Assembly (NCBI RefSeq): GCF_932276165.1 | Contig: NC_063983.1 | Location: forward strand, 5,773,501-5,837,500 | Source of the DNA: Plutella xylostella | Lineage: Eukaryota > Arthropoda > Insecta > Lepidoptera > Plutellidae | Reading direction: 5' to 3' | Length of the DNA stretch: 64,000 nt | Shown: in pieces, positions 26,118 through 36,919 of the stretch | How the letters are laid out: the number at the start of each line of letters is the position of its first letter | Numbering within the stretch: position 1 is the first letter of the stretch | Position numbers and translations under genes: made by a program | The notes under the pieces: generated by a model | Database searches by the model: none | Told to the model about the DNA's origin: nothing | Seen by the model: only the letters and a program-made list of their open reading frames with translations

Positions 26118-29100
26118 ATACTTGCATAATACCTAGTTGACGACAACAACGACACGAGACCATACCTATACGGGAGGACTGTCTTTTATGGGATAGTTAC
26201 AATACATAGATAAATGTAGCTATTGGTACATAAACTATGAATGAGACTGGGTGACCGCTTAGAGAAACTTTACATAATCTTCAATGGATGACGTCCAATA
26301 AAATAGATATCATTTAGGTCATTATGTGCATTATCCACGATGTCTTTGCATGATCTGTATTCTGTACCGTCCCTTTAAACAATCTTTATCTTCAGTCTGG
26401 GGCGTATCCGAAATGAACTGTGAACCCCTGCGCGTCACTAATCTTCTCTTATTAGTCAACAAATGGGAATAACATTACAGGGAAATTTGTAATACTTAGA
26501 AGATGTTAGTGCACTGTTACGGAGAAATCTCTAAGACGGAAAATACTGTTTTATCAGGATTTCCAAGATGCTGCTATTTCGGTTTTTTAAAGTCAAATTA
26601 TATTGTAACTTCTATGTGCCGGACTTCGTTTCACATGAATTATTTCAACTAAGCAAAAGCAGGACTTTTATTTCAATGTCTTAAAAGTACAAAAACAAAT
26701 GGTCGATAACGAAAACTAATAGCGATAATAATCCAAAGATTGTTAACGTACTCATTAAAAATACGATACGAACTTAAGCCGATTATCTATTGTAGCTCTG
26801 TGTCGAAACAACTATCGTACAATCACTTCGAGTTTCTTAAATCATTCAAGGACTATTATTTTTAGGACATAATCTAGTAATAGTTTCCGTTTTACATCAT
26901 CCAGTCACACCACTATTTCTTCATCGGTGATTTCAAAGCCGAGTTATCGTAAAATATGTAGTTTGTTTAGAAGAACATCAGCAGTTCGTTAGTTTATTTT
27001 TATTAGCCAACTGCTGAGTCGAGTGTGGCCTCAATGGCGGAGCGGAGGTGTGTCTCTTCACTCTTGACGTCATCACATAGTCATGTTTGCCTATCGACTA
27101 CTGATTGTGAATTATTATGGACCAATCAAGTTACGACGAGATAAAATTTACTACCGAAGTAGCTAAGTTTTAACTTAAACGGTACCTACTGTTTCTAACA
27201 TTTCAATATTTGTTAGCAAAACTACTTTATCGACCAATAAAATATGTAAATACTATTGTATGACATGAAATGGATGCGTTTGCGTAAGAAAAGTAATGAA
27301 AACTGTCAGCCCTAACTAATTTTGCAAAATCTCGGTTTGCAAAATAGGAGGTCGCGAACCTTCGAGCAATACACGATCGCATTTCATCACGTAATTGTCG
27401 ATACACAGTTGATCTCTTGCTATCTCCATTGTGCCCGCACAGATGACTTGTGGAAAAATATGTACATAAATGTCTGTTGTTGCCCGATTAATATAACTGG
27501 ATACCTACTTCTGGTTGAAATTCGATTCCCTCTTTGATCTTCATTGGCATTATTTAAGTTCAAAATATATTATACAAGCTGTTCCCGCGCGCTTCGCTTC
27601 GCCTTAAAAAGTTTTCCCGTGGGAATTCCGGCATAAAAAGTAGCCTATGTTCTTTCCCAGGGTCTAGACCGTATGTATACCAAATTTCATTCAAATCCGT
27701 TCAGTAGTTTAGGATAGTTAGGATTAGGATTAGTAGGTATTATGAAACAAAGATATCGATCTACTCCTACATTAAATTTTTATTCTCCATGGTCAGGGAC
27801 GGTCAGGGTTAGTCGCGGTACAGAGTCTATTTCGTGTATAATTAACTCTTCAATGCTGAACAATTAAGCGGGTAACGGGAAGGGCAGATCTGTTGAATGG
27901 GAATTAAAACGTAATGGAAACAAGTGTCATGTCCTGCCGGAAGTAAAATACACAATTTTCAGCTTAAAAAAAGAACAGATGCAAAATATACAATATGATA
28001 GAAAAGTGCAATTAAGAAGATAGAAAAATTATACCTGACATGAAAACTCATAAGATGATGGATTAGTGAGATAACTAGAAAAAATAAGTCATCTTTGAAT
28101 GTGTGCCATGAAATACTGGGAACAAAATACAGGACTTTGTACTACATTTTACCTTTACAGAAGTTACAGTTCTGAGAAAGCATGCTGACTACGTTTTGTC
28201 TGGAGAGCTCATTTGGTCTGATGCCAGTAGCCTGTTAGCTCATGATTGCTTCGCTCTATATTTAGGCTGGACTTCGGTCGGGCAATCCAACTCCTTTCTC
28301 ACTCTACTAAGTTGCATTGGTTACCCAATACTAAACAAACTTGATACATTCGACCTGGGAGTAACGTAGCGTGGGACTTCCTCTAAAACAACTACATAAT
28401 TTCTGATAATATAATACGAATTATCCTACTATTTCAGAGTAAAGAGTCCTAAACATTACTGAAATGAAAATTAACAGTGTTTTGCGGTAACAGCTAATTT
28501 AAACCCCACACCTATTTGGCATACCACATACATATTTTGTCAAACAGATAAGTAATAAGTTTAGTAGAGAATTTTAAGCGTAAATATAACACGATTCCCA
28601 AGTAAGATAATACTTACTTATTTGACTGTTTTTTTTAAATTTAGGGAAAGTGATGTTACATCGTGACCTCAGTGTTAGTTGGTTTAAACATTCTTGGATT
28701 ATTCTAAACATGTCCTACAAACTTTCTATTGTTAGTTAAGTATGTAACTTATCTTAATTTATCTTTACATCATTTGACTTTAATTTAACTACGGACTAAA
28801 ACTAGTAAGTTGTTATGTGTCTACATTCAATTTTTAATAGCCTTCATCCAACTGTAAGGCTCACTTCCGTTTACAATAAACCACAACAACATAATGCAAT
28901 CGCAAAAAACTTAACAACAACATTCCAAGTTTGCGAAACATTCGCGCCGAGGTTGCTTTTTACAGACCCGAATTTGAACTTGAAGATATGGAAAACAGAA
29001 ACGCTTATTTTTAAGTTTGGTCCTGTCAATATGCCATAAAATGTATAAATGGTAAGGAAATTGTATAGACTTAAGGACTAAAAACACACAAGTAAGGAAG

Positions 29101-29454
29101 TATTCGGTAGGACTCACCGGTGGCGATAGGTCCCAGCGCCTTCTCCTTGTCCTCCATCATAGCGTGCGCGGTGCTAGCTCCTGGTGCCATCACGATCCTC
29201 CTGAGCGACGGTCTCCTGGTTAAGGCAACTATGTGCTTGACACGGGGCGACACGGGTTTCCGCTTGCGATACGTCCGCACTCGGTGAAGCGTCTCAGGCG
29301 ACTGGACTGAGCCTCCAGCGGTTATCACGAGGCGGTTCTTATCAGCTGGGCGCCGGCAGTGCTCGCCGATCAGCCGGATCACGGTCGAGTAGATCTTCAA
29401 AGTAATCAGCCACAAGTAGGAATACCAGTCTTGATGGATGCTCTGTAGCGCCAT
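14045..29454 (-). CDS. Pfrx: 6-phosphofructo-2-kinase/fructose-2,6-bisphosphatase (bifunctional)
   Basis: Makes and breaks down fructose-2,6-bisphosphate, the activator of phosphofructokinase-1, in the cytosol. Eight exons on the minus strand, all with GT-AG borders: 29454-29118, 20970-20836, 18994-18834, 18106-17717, 17229-17011, 15827-15593, 15230-15103, 14152-14045. They total 1713 nt, 570 aa. The kinase half has a Walker A motif GLPARGKS (about 132-139), the VFDCSEYRR and IFDGTNITRE signatures and FIECVCED. The phosphatase half has the phosphohistidine motif RHGE (His342, formed exactly across a splice junction), Glu418 in GICEGLTYEE and GHQAVLRC (His476). All key residues are kept, so both activities are expected. 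The first about 112 residues, rich in Arg, are not recognised and start choice there is tentative; MMEDKEKAL is a later in-frame Met. The C-terminus ends NPAEAQL. Confidence 0.93.
19357..20114. mobile_element. DNA element with GGGTTC termini and 8-bp target duplication in a PFKFB intron
   Basis: The identical octamer CAGATATA flanks the unit at 19349-19356 and 20115-20122. The ends read GGGTTCTACC and GCGGAACCC, a short imperfect inverted repeat. Both sub-terminal regions are filled with variations of TATGGCATAA, GGCCAAA and TCTCGTTT, many in inverted orientation. No transposase is visible. An 8-bp duplication with G-rich short termini could fit Merlin-like or atypical hAT elements; not decided. 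Confidence 0.75.
20971..23490. other. PFKFB intron, no bounded feature
   Basis: Part of the 8.1-kb intron between the first two coding exons of PFKFB. AT-rich and without an exon, RNA gene or bounded repeat that I can support. The plus-strand open frame at 20859-21104 is only the reverse of the kinase exon. Confidence 0.5.
23956..25594. mobile_element. hAT element inserted in the LINE, with perfect 8-bp duplication
   Basis: Begins CAGTGTTTTTCAACCTGTGG and ends GGTTGAAAAACACTG, typical hAT termini with GGGTCGCGACC-type sub-terminal blocks. CTTTATTA flanks it at 23948-23955 and 25595-25602, restoring the LINE reading frame when removed. The interior is not a transposase but a decayed fragment of another retrotransposon (24183-25090). 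Confidence 0.92.
24183..25090 (+). mobile_element. Decayed RTE-like reverse transcriptase fragment inside the hAT element
   Basis: Plus-strand translation with several frame breaks gives DHIHTVRQITQNTEEYNQPL, then CLAFVDYENAFNSIETWEIL, LCFADDIVIMAESLQEL (the catalytic FADD box), LPEMTYGAETWAL and LKWQWAGHICRRTDNRWGRR. This order is typical of RTE-type LINEs common in Lepidoptera. Stops and frameshifts show it is a relic, the third layer of the nest. Confidence 0.8.
26115..29117. other. PFKFB intron, mostly featureless
   Basis: Remainder of the first coding intron. Apart from the short minus-strand repeat at 27577-27712, no exon, RNA gene or bounded element is evident. Confidence 0.5.
27577..27712 (-). 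mobile_element. Truncated copy of the Helitron-like short repeat
   Basis: Reverse complement of the 3' part of the repeats at 58812-59009 and 62240-62447: AAATTTGGTATACATACGG, CTACTTTTTATGCCGG and GCGAAGCGAAGC are recognisable, with the final CTAG diverged. The 5' half with the TCTG microsatellite is missing. Confidence 0.65.
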
Positions 29455-30678
29455 GGGAGGGGGGCTGGAACAACGCGTTGTGAATGTTAATGACAGTTGC
29501 TGACGTCACAGAGGGTGTGTGGTTAAGTTGATAGCGACTGGAGATTGTAATGTTGGCAGTCGTTTGTTTACGAAGCGTCGCAGTCGAAGTAGAAGTTGTT
29601 TCTTTGTGTAGGAAAGTGGTTTTAATTAGGTGGGATCGTTAATACAATATACGTTACTGGCAAAAGTGAATTGCATTTTGATGCCCTTTATTAATTAACA
29701 AAAGTGTTCTTGTGTCATTACTCATTAGCACACGCCATTCAACTTGATACAAACATAATTAGTCTAAATCAAGTTTCTCATGAACACCAAGCAGTATCTC
29801 CTTCAAGTCCTTTGTGGGACCATCAATTTCTGTTTCTACTGTCTTAATGGCTAGAATATACATAGAAATCAAGAATGATCTGATGATGCTGACGGATGGG
29901 CTTATTTACAAACCGTCTCTCTTGCGCCTGAAATACCTCCAGTTAGATTGTTTACCGCATAGATAGTCTGAAGAGCCGTGTTTCTGGTAACCATTGCCAT
30001 TATAATTGACATCAGCCAAATAACTATAGATGAATATGAGAAGGTGTATGATGTACGTAGCACTAAATAACATAGCAGTTAGACCCGGTGGAAATAAGGC
30101 TTACTTGAGGTACCTACCGCAGATACCCTTCCTACTGAAAATAGCATATTACTTTGATGTTGTTCGGTAGTACCATAAAGTAACAAATATAACTTACGTA
30201 AGACCAAAATGTAGTTTGCTGCTGTTCGTGACCAACTAACGAGGAACGAACTAAATAAAGACTGAACGGTCAATGGATATCGATTTGATTGAAACTCAAT
30301 AACATAACCCTCACAGCGGTCATACATTGAAAGCCAAACTGATTTAAATTTAGATTAAAGGTTACATTTTATGATAAAAAGATTAACGCCGTTACCTCGA
30401 GAAATACACTCACGTGCAATGAAATAGTTCCATTCACAAAATACCGACACCAAACAACCTTATTTTTTCAAAGATATAATTTAAAATGTGAACAAAATAT
30501 TACTGTTTTTATAGTTGGTAGTATCCTGATGCTCTGTTAAATGTACTTCAATGTTGCAGACGGTGTTAACAAGCTAGCTTAGGAGTAATTTGGTGCTTTT
30601 CTCAGTGGAAACTTTTCATTGCTCGGGAGTGTAAATGCCCGAAATTCTTGTAAGAAATAAACCTAAGCATGTTGTTTT

Positions 30679-31053
30679 GGGCCTCAGTGATCGTAACTGA
30701 TCGCTGAGGTTAAGCAACAACTGACACGGTCAGCCATTGGATGGGTGACCAATTTCAAGTGGTGCTTTTCTGGACCCTTCCGTGCTTCGGACGGCACGTT
30801 AAGCCGTGGGTCCCGGTTGCTGCTTCGGCAGCAGTCGTTAAGCCTAGTCAGAGGCCTTCGGGCGGTTTGAAAACATCTGACAGTCGGGTTGGCCACTTAC
30901 CCGACAACTCTCTCAGCACAAGCTTGCTTGTGTTGGGGTCCACCAACCCGCACTTGGCCAGCGTGGTGGACTAGGCCTAAACCCTTCCTTCATTGGAAGG
31001 AGACCCGTGACCCAGCAGTGGGGACGTAATGGGTCGTGATGATGATGATGATG
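30679..31053 (+). mobile_element. 5S rRNA-derived SINE with 10-bp target duplication
   Basis: The head contains a stretch close to the internal promoter part of 5S rRNA: GATCGCTGAGGTTAAGCAAC (about 30699-30718) and TTGGATGGGTGACC (30737-30750). A non-5S body follows, then GGCCTAAACCCTTCCTTC, GACCCGTGACCCAGCAGTG and a (GAT)n tail of the type shared with lepidopteran LINEs. ATGTTGTTTT occurs at 30669-30678 and 31054-31063 as a target duplication. It is not a 5S gene because the 5' and 3' ends of 5S are absent. Confidence 0.88.
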
Positions 31054-32197
31054 ATGTTGTTTTAGTTGCTGATAAACTTCTCAAGAGGCGGGGTTGAATA
31101 GCAGGATGCTAAACTATGACTTCCTAAACCCCAAAGGGGTAGTCCCAGGTGACACCCAAGCGAACCAGCCGCTTTTCGCTGTACATTTGTACTGATTAAG
31201 TACCTATGTCATCAGTCGTTAGCCGTATCCCAGTTTTTGAACAAAACCTAATGCACCTAGGATCTAGGATATATATCCTAGAAGATTTAACTAGATATCC
31301 AGGTTTCTTTACGATGTTTTCCTTCACCGTAAGAGCGTATTCGTGGTATAATTGTACTTCAATTCCTATATTGAAAGTATACACTGGTATGTTTATGATA
31401 TCTCGAATGAGGACGAGATCTTTATAAGTGTCTACAATATTTTTAACTAATTCGATATGTACCTATATTTTTTGTAGCGGCTTTTGCTAACGAGTGGAAA
31501 AATCGGTTTACGTACCTACGTCAGAACGACCATTGGCGAGCGTGGTGTGTAAATAATGCTAGAACTGCTTGCATATTAATTTATTAGTTTCATGTTTCTG
31601 TATTTTTCCTGAAATAAACATTTATAATTGATTATGGTACCTGGTGGTGTTGATCATAATTATATATATTATAAACATTCAAATTTTTCCTTAAAAAGGT
31701 AAATCTAGGAGACATCCTATAAGCTATAAGGTATACAAATAATACGCCAACTGATTCTTTATTATCATTTTAACATAGTCTTATTAATTCCTCACTACTC
31801 CATCACAAGACCTCTCCGCACCTAAACCGGAGTCACAATACTTGTTTTTTCTTGGCTCTATAACACGTTTTACCTCATCTGCTATGCTTTTGGATAGATT
31901 TCCACTGTCATTTATATTTAATTGTTGTTTATTTTTCGCCCATATCCGGCCCATTCTTTGCGCATGCAATTCGTGTTTTAAGAGGCTCACCGGGTATGCA
32001 TGCTTGCATTTGTGGATCATCCCCTTTGTAAATGTTTACTCAGGGCATTTACTACTGTGGAGCATATTTTATCAATGCTTCGTCAGCGAAGATTCATAGT
32101 CTATAAGTTCTTCTTGTTCTTGTAAGAGGGTATCTATTTGTTTGATAATGTCGTCATTAACTATAGCTGTGCCTTTGTTCATTGAATAGTTTTAGAT

Positions 32198-33173
32198 CAT
32201 TGGTACTCAACCTTTTTTATATAAGGGCCACAAACACGTTTAAGTCATGGTGTCGCGGGCCGCAAGCAAATTTTTTAAAAACACATGCATTCATGCATTA
32301 TACTACTCTGTGTGAAAAGTATCGGGATTAGATCAATAAAACAAAAAAAAGATTGTTATTCATCCAAATTTATTTTATCATCTTCAAAGTATGCTCCATC
32401 AGAAACGATACAAATACGCCAACGAATTATCCAATCATCACAAAAAAAAATTAAACGCTGTTTCCAGAGTTGTGTTTAGTACCTACTCGCGGCAAATTTT
32501 CCTTTTTGTCTTCTATCGATTGTTAGTTAAAAGTCATGTTGACTGTTTACTTTAACTATCGATCGTGGTGTTGTGCACTCGGAATTCTTGCCAGAAAGTC
32601 AAACGGTAGCAAGATAATATTATTTGCGGGTCATGTGAAAATTTAATACAGCAAATTCGACGAAGAAGGTCAGATTTTTGGAAAAGAAATCGAGTAATAT
32701 TTTGCACCACGATATCGCGCCATTCGCACAAGGATCATCATTGTGAATGAATTTTTGAGCTAACACTCAAGAAATACCATCGAGCATCCACCATATTAAG
32801 CAGATATGGCTGCAGCTCACGGATCTAGTTTCATCTCAAATTACCACTTCGAGGCACTGTTTTCAATCGATAGAAGACAATAAGGAAAAATCGCGCGGGT
32901 AGTTACTAAACACGAGTTGTTAAAACAGCGTTTAAAAAAATGTTGTGATGATTGGATAATTCGTTGGCGTATGTGTATCGTTTCTGAAGGAGCAAATTTT
33001 GAAGGTGATAAAATTAATTTGGATGCATAACAAACACTTTTGTTTTATGGATATAATCCCGATACTTTTTACACACAATGTATATTCTCTATTATCTCTC
33101 ATGGCACGCGGGCCACTGATAAATGCCCGGCGGGCCACATGCGGCCCGCGGGCCGCAGTTTGAGTATAGCTGT
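32198..33173. mobile_element. hAT-like element with perfect 8-bp duplication
   Basis: TTTTAGAT occurs at 32190-32197 and 33174-33181. The termini CATTGGTACTCAACC and GTTTGAGTATAGCTG are imperfect inverted repeats, followed by GGGCCGC/GCGGCCC-rich sub-terminal blocks. Its interior is almost wholly a palindromic mariner derivative (32309-33077). Confidence 0.85.
32309..33077. mobile_element. Palindromic mariner derivative
   Basis: The outer ends TGTGTGAAAAGTATCGGGAT and its inverted partner near 33060-33077 are mariner-like terminal repeats. Inverted similarity continues inward for about 195 bp per arm (32309-32505 against 32880-33077), roughly 80-85 percent by eye. The right arm read on the plus strand encodes the transposase C-terminus (CCDDWIIRWRMCIVSEGANF, then EGDKINLDA); the left arm holds the same part reversed. 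Between them lies a further decayed segment with ILHHDIAPFAQ-like sequence. Thus the 3' half of a mariner is present twice, head to head. Confidence 0.75.
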
Positions 33174-34298
33174 TTTAGATCTATTAAGATTAATTAACTT
33201 ACTTATAATGCGTGTAATTAAACTCACCATAGACAGCCTTTATGTAAGTACCCGTTATGTTAGTAAGTACCTATTTAAATTGCAATCTGTAACTTTGCCT
33301 TTTGGTAAGCTATTTAGGGATAAAAGTCCACTTATGAACTAGAAACGAGTATATAATATAACATAGCCGTATTTACCACGTAGGTACCTAAGTATTACGT
33401 AAGCTGGTGGTTTTCCTGAGCTTTCTATCTGTCAAAATAATAAGTTAATACCGGCTCTAAACTGGATAACACCGGATAGAACCGATCCCAAACCCGATCT
33501 ACAAGATGTCTACAAGGCGAGCCGATATCGATATCTACTTTACCTAAGTAGAATTTTGTAATATTACTGCCATTTCGATAATTAGGTAAGTACCTAGGTA
33601 TATTTTAATAAAAATAATATGACATCTTTTTTTAGCTGTAATTCAGATAACAGGCAGAATTTACTCCTATCAGTAGCACTGCAATGGCGGAAAATATTTA
33701 ATTTACAATTATTTATAATTATTATAAATTATTATTAGACCTACAATTTTATTTAAAGAAAATCTGGAATAGGCTTTGTTCCACATTTGGTTTCTGTAAC
33801 TTAAATGATGACTTTAATGATGTTGATGAATAAACAAAATAAACATGAACAATTGTTGATGAATTAATAATTTGAGATGACCTACTTATTTATTTCATTG
33901 GTTAAAAGTTAAGTTGGAAGGAAGTAAGTTTACTGTACTTAAGTAGGTACCTACATGGTACACGTGTTAGCAGGTTTGCGCCAAGAGTTGCCACATCACA
34001 GCAGACCACATGGCATGGAGTTATGTCAACAGAAATACATCTGTGAAGGTACACGTTCTTACTACATGATAATACGTCTTTATTATGGAATGAATCATGG
34101 GTATTTCATTGATCAGAAAATAATTATTGCGAGCTTCTTCATTCCATCCAGCTGCCTAACCAGACAGAGGACTGACAGTCTGACACTACAAAAACAACAA
34201 TATGACGGATGGAGTTGGATGCAGTGAACAAAAAACTGCAGGATATTGCAGTGACATAAATTACCAAGTGGAATGGGCGTTTTTTTTTGTCATCTTAC

Positions 34299-34830
34299 CT
34301 GCACCAAGAACTAAAGCATTCCTTCGCAGAAATGGTCCGAGGAGGTGTGTCGTATGAAGTGCACCAGGTCGGGCCGCATAACCGTGCGCCCGTGTATGGC
34401 GATGAACGTCTCAATACACATTCGCGATAGTTCCCAGAGAACGTCTGCAACCAACTTGTTAACCGGAATATACCCCCAACATCTCACGGGAGGGCTCACA
34501 ACACCAAAATATATAGTTTTATGCAAGTGCACCCTTTCTGGATCCAGTCCAATAACACCGCTCCACACAACTTCAACTATGAACCTTAACTCGGCGTTTA
34601 TTTCACCCCTGATCGGATTTTGCTCATTGTCACAAGTTTAAGTTGAAAATTTGACTTTAATTTTATTATTTGATGGAGTTTTAACGCAAATATTTCGAAC
34701 AGGCGATCGTACCGGAGCGCGGAGACAACAACTTGTGTTGTATAGTTTATTTGAGTCGTAGCGGAGGCGAGAGAAAGCAAGATACGGCTCGGGCAGTCAC
34801 TCGTCTGCTTCGTGTGACATCGATTCTCGT
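34299..34830 (-). other. PFKFB untranslated leader exon with two upstream ORFs
   Basis: A minus-strand exon ending at a consensus donor (GTGCAG|GTAAGA, exon end 34299). Joined to the acceptor at 29464 (TTCCAG|CCCC) it leads to the ATG at 29454. The 5' limit is not visible and is set roughly. It contains a 9-codon upstream ORF (34627-34598, MSKIRSGVK) and a 36-codon one starting at ATG 34421 and ending at 34311. These may damp translation. The exon assignment to PFKFB is inferred from strand, order and splice sites. Confidence 0.55.
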
Positions 34831-34975
34831 TCGGGAAGCTTCGGCTCAGGAGGGGGGGCAGTGAGTAGGGGGGTCTGTTTTGGCGCGACGTTCAACTCCC
34901 ACCCAACTCCCACCGCCGCCGCCGCCGCCGCCACCAGCACCGACGCAGCAACGCATTCTGTGAAATGCAGTCCTC
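34740..34975 (-). promoter_or_regulatory. GC-rich promoter region with (GCC)n, probably of PFKFB
   Basis: A GC-rich stretch including a (CCG)n run at about 34912-34932 lies upstream (on minus) of the leader exon, in otherwise AT-rich DNA. No TATA box is clear. It could also serve rightward transcription of the PLCXD gene 2 kb away. Confidence 0.4.
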
Positions 34976-34989
34976 CAAGAATTCAATGA

Positions 34990-36919
34990 AGAACGGTCTT
35001 TGTCTGTTATTTTTCCAATATTGGCTAGAATAATGAAATGAGGATAATTATTAAATGAACAACGTCATGTTTCCTGTAAGTACTTTATAGGTTGGCAGCG
35101 TCTTGGCACAGATAGATTTTAAGATGTACTTATTTATAAAGTTAATGACTCTGCTGCTGCTGTGACCTAAATCTAGAAATGGTATCCTATTTGTTTCCGT
35201 GTATGCAGTTGGCGTGGCTGCTATTCAAGCCGATCTATGCCATCACCATATGATCATCATAATTATAGTGTTCTCTTCTTCTTTTGCATCCCACCAAGGT
35301 AAGTATTTTACCAGTGTTACTTTCAGAGACCTAGCTATATATGTATGTAGGTAGTTTCCTTGGTCAAAGATAAGACAAAGTTATATCATTTGTAGATGTT
35401 ATTGTCTGTAAACTGAAAGGTGAAATAAAGCTTTTAGAAGCTGCTTCTAGCGAGCTCGTTTGTATTATATCGCTAAAGGTTAACGTTTTTCTGAGATCCC
35501 TGTATAGATATGTGCGAATACTCAAGTACCTTATATTATAACACACCCAATAACATAATATTGTTTTAATAAAATGTTAAGTTATTTTATTGGAATTGAT
35601 GCCAAAGCTTTGGCCGGCTCGGCAACGTTGCCGCGCCGTAGGTCCATCCAGGGATATCCTCAGCGTCAGGAAAACTTCAAAAGTATCTAGACATACATGT
35701 ATGTATGATATAATATTACTTACGTTAAGTATTTTTTCGGTTTCGCTTGAATGATCATGAAGGTAATGAGGTATCTACTTACGATGCATTCAAGTCAAGG
35801 TTTCAAGATCGATCATGAATAAAAATCATACGAAGAGATTCCTGAAATCAATAATCATTAGAAGTTTTATCAAGATTAAAGGAAATTTATGTCAGTAAGA
35901 TTTGAGAGTTTAGTAAAAATGATGATGATTTGTTTAACATTTTTCGCAGAGTTTATTGAAGTTTTCATGTACTTACGTAGACTGCTTGCTCATTTGAAAG
36001 CTACCATTTCATTAAAGTATTTTTAGATATCTTTCTAACAGATTTTTATTCAATTTCACTTTAACGTTCAAAAGAATTCAACGCGCGAGATTGAGCTACG
36101 ATTTCGTAGCACAAAGTCGCTACGTAAACGAGGTTTGAATTTCGGTCTGAAACAATGAGTCTGTGCTATGCTGGCTAATAGCATAATTATATACAGGTTG
36201 TCCCGTTAGTCAACGTCATGTCGGCAAAAGGAGATTTTATTTTGTTCTTGCAAAAGATTATATTCTTATGAGTTTTCCTTATAAATTGTGTTGGTGGTAT
36301 TTAGTATGGGAGATTATATAGTTTTTGCGTATTTCGTCAATTTTCGAGGAACAAAAATTGCTTAGTTTGATAGGTAGGTAGATATATAAATACACCAGAA
36401 AGCAACTCGGAGAAACCGCATACGAGCAGGAGAAAGCGACAAAAACTTTGTACGCAGCGAGGTACCTACCTGTATCTGTCGCGGACGCTAATTAAATTTC
36501 CTGACTGCAAGCTCCAAGTAAGTAATAATGGAAAAAACCGGCAAAAAAATCAAGGTCACACCGTTATATTTAGAGCAACCACAAATACTTACGAATTAAG
36601 TACAAAAAAAACTTTATGTAAACCACCTTTCACATAACTTGGCACCAAACACAATAGTCAGTCGAAAACTTTGAAAACTGAAACAAGTGAGCGCGTAACG
36701 CCAGGAGTTAGCCGGTGGATTTGATTTGTTTTTTATTCGTAAGATTTACCGCGATGTAATCGGCAGCATACTTGATCCGTGATAAACCTCATTTGAAGTC
36801 CATTCTCGGGGCAGTGTACTTGAATTACAATAAACAAAGAATAACGGTTGTGTTTAACTTGCAAAGTTTACGAGTGACACTTTTTGAAGACACCTCTTTG
36901 GTTGAAGGAAGCTGCCGGT
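34990..36919. other. Intergenic region between PFKFB and the PLCXD gene
   Basis: Divergent intergenic DNA. No exon or bounded repeat is supported. The segment 36400-36500 is somewhat GC-richer and could include 5' sequence of the rightward gene. Confidence 0.4.

Larger units (their letters stand above)
29465..34298. other. PFKFB 5' intron with three repeat insertions
   Basis: Intron between the untranslated leader exon (34299 upward) and the first coding exon. It holds the 5S-derived SINE (30679-31053) and the hAT/mariner nest (32198-33173). No other coding or RNA feature is supported. Confidence 0.5.

Noticed and set aside
30690..30750. 5S rRNA gene or pseudogene
   Set aside because: Only the internal promoter region matches; the ends are replaced and a LINE-like tail and target duplication follow, so it is a SINE.
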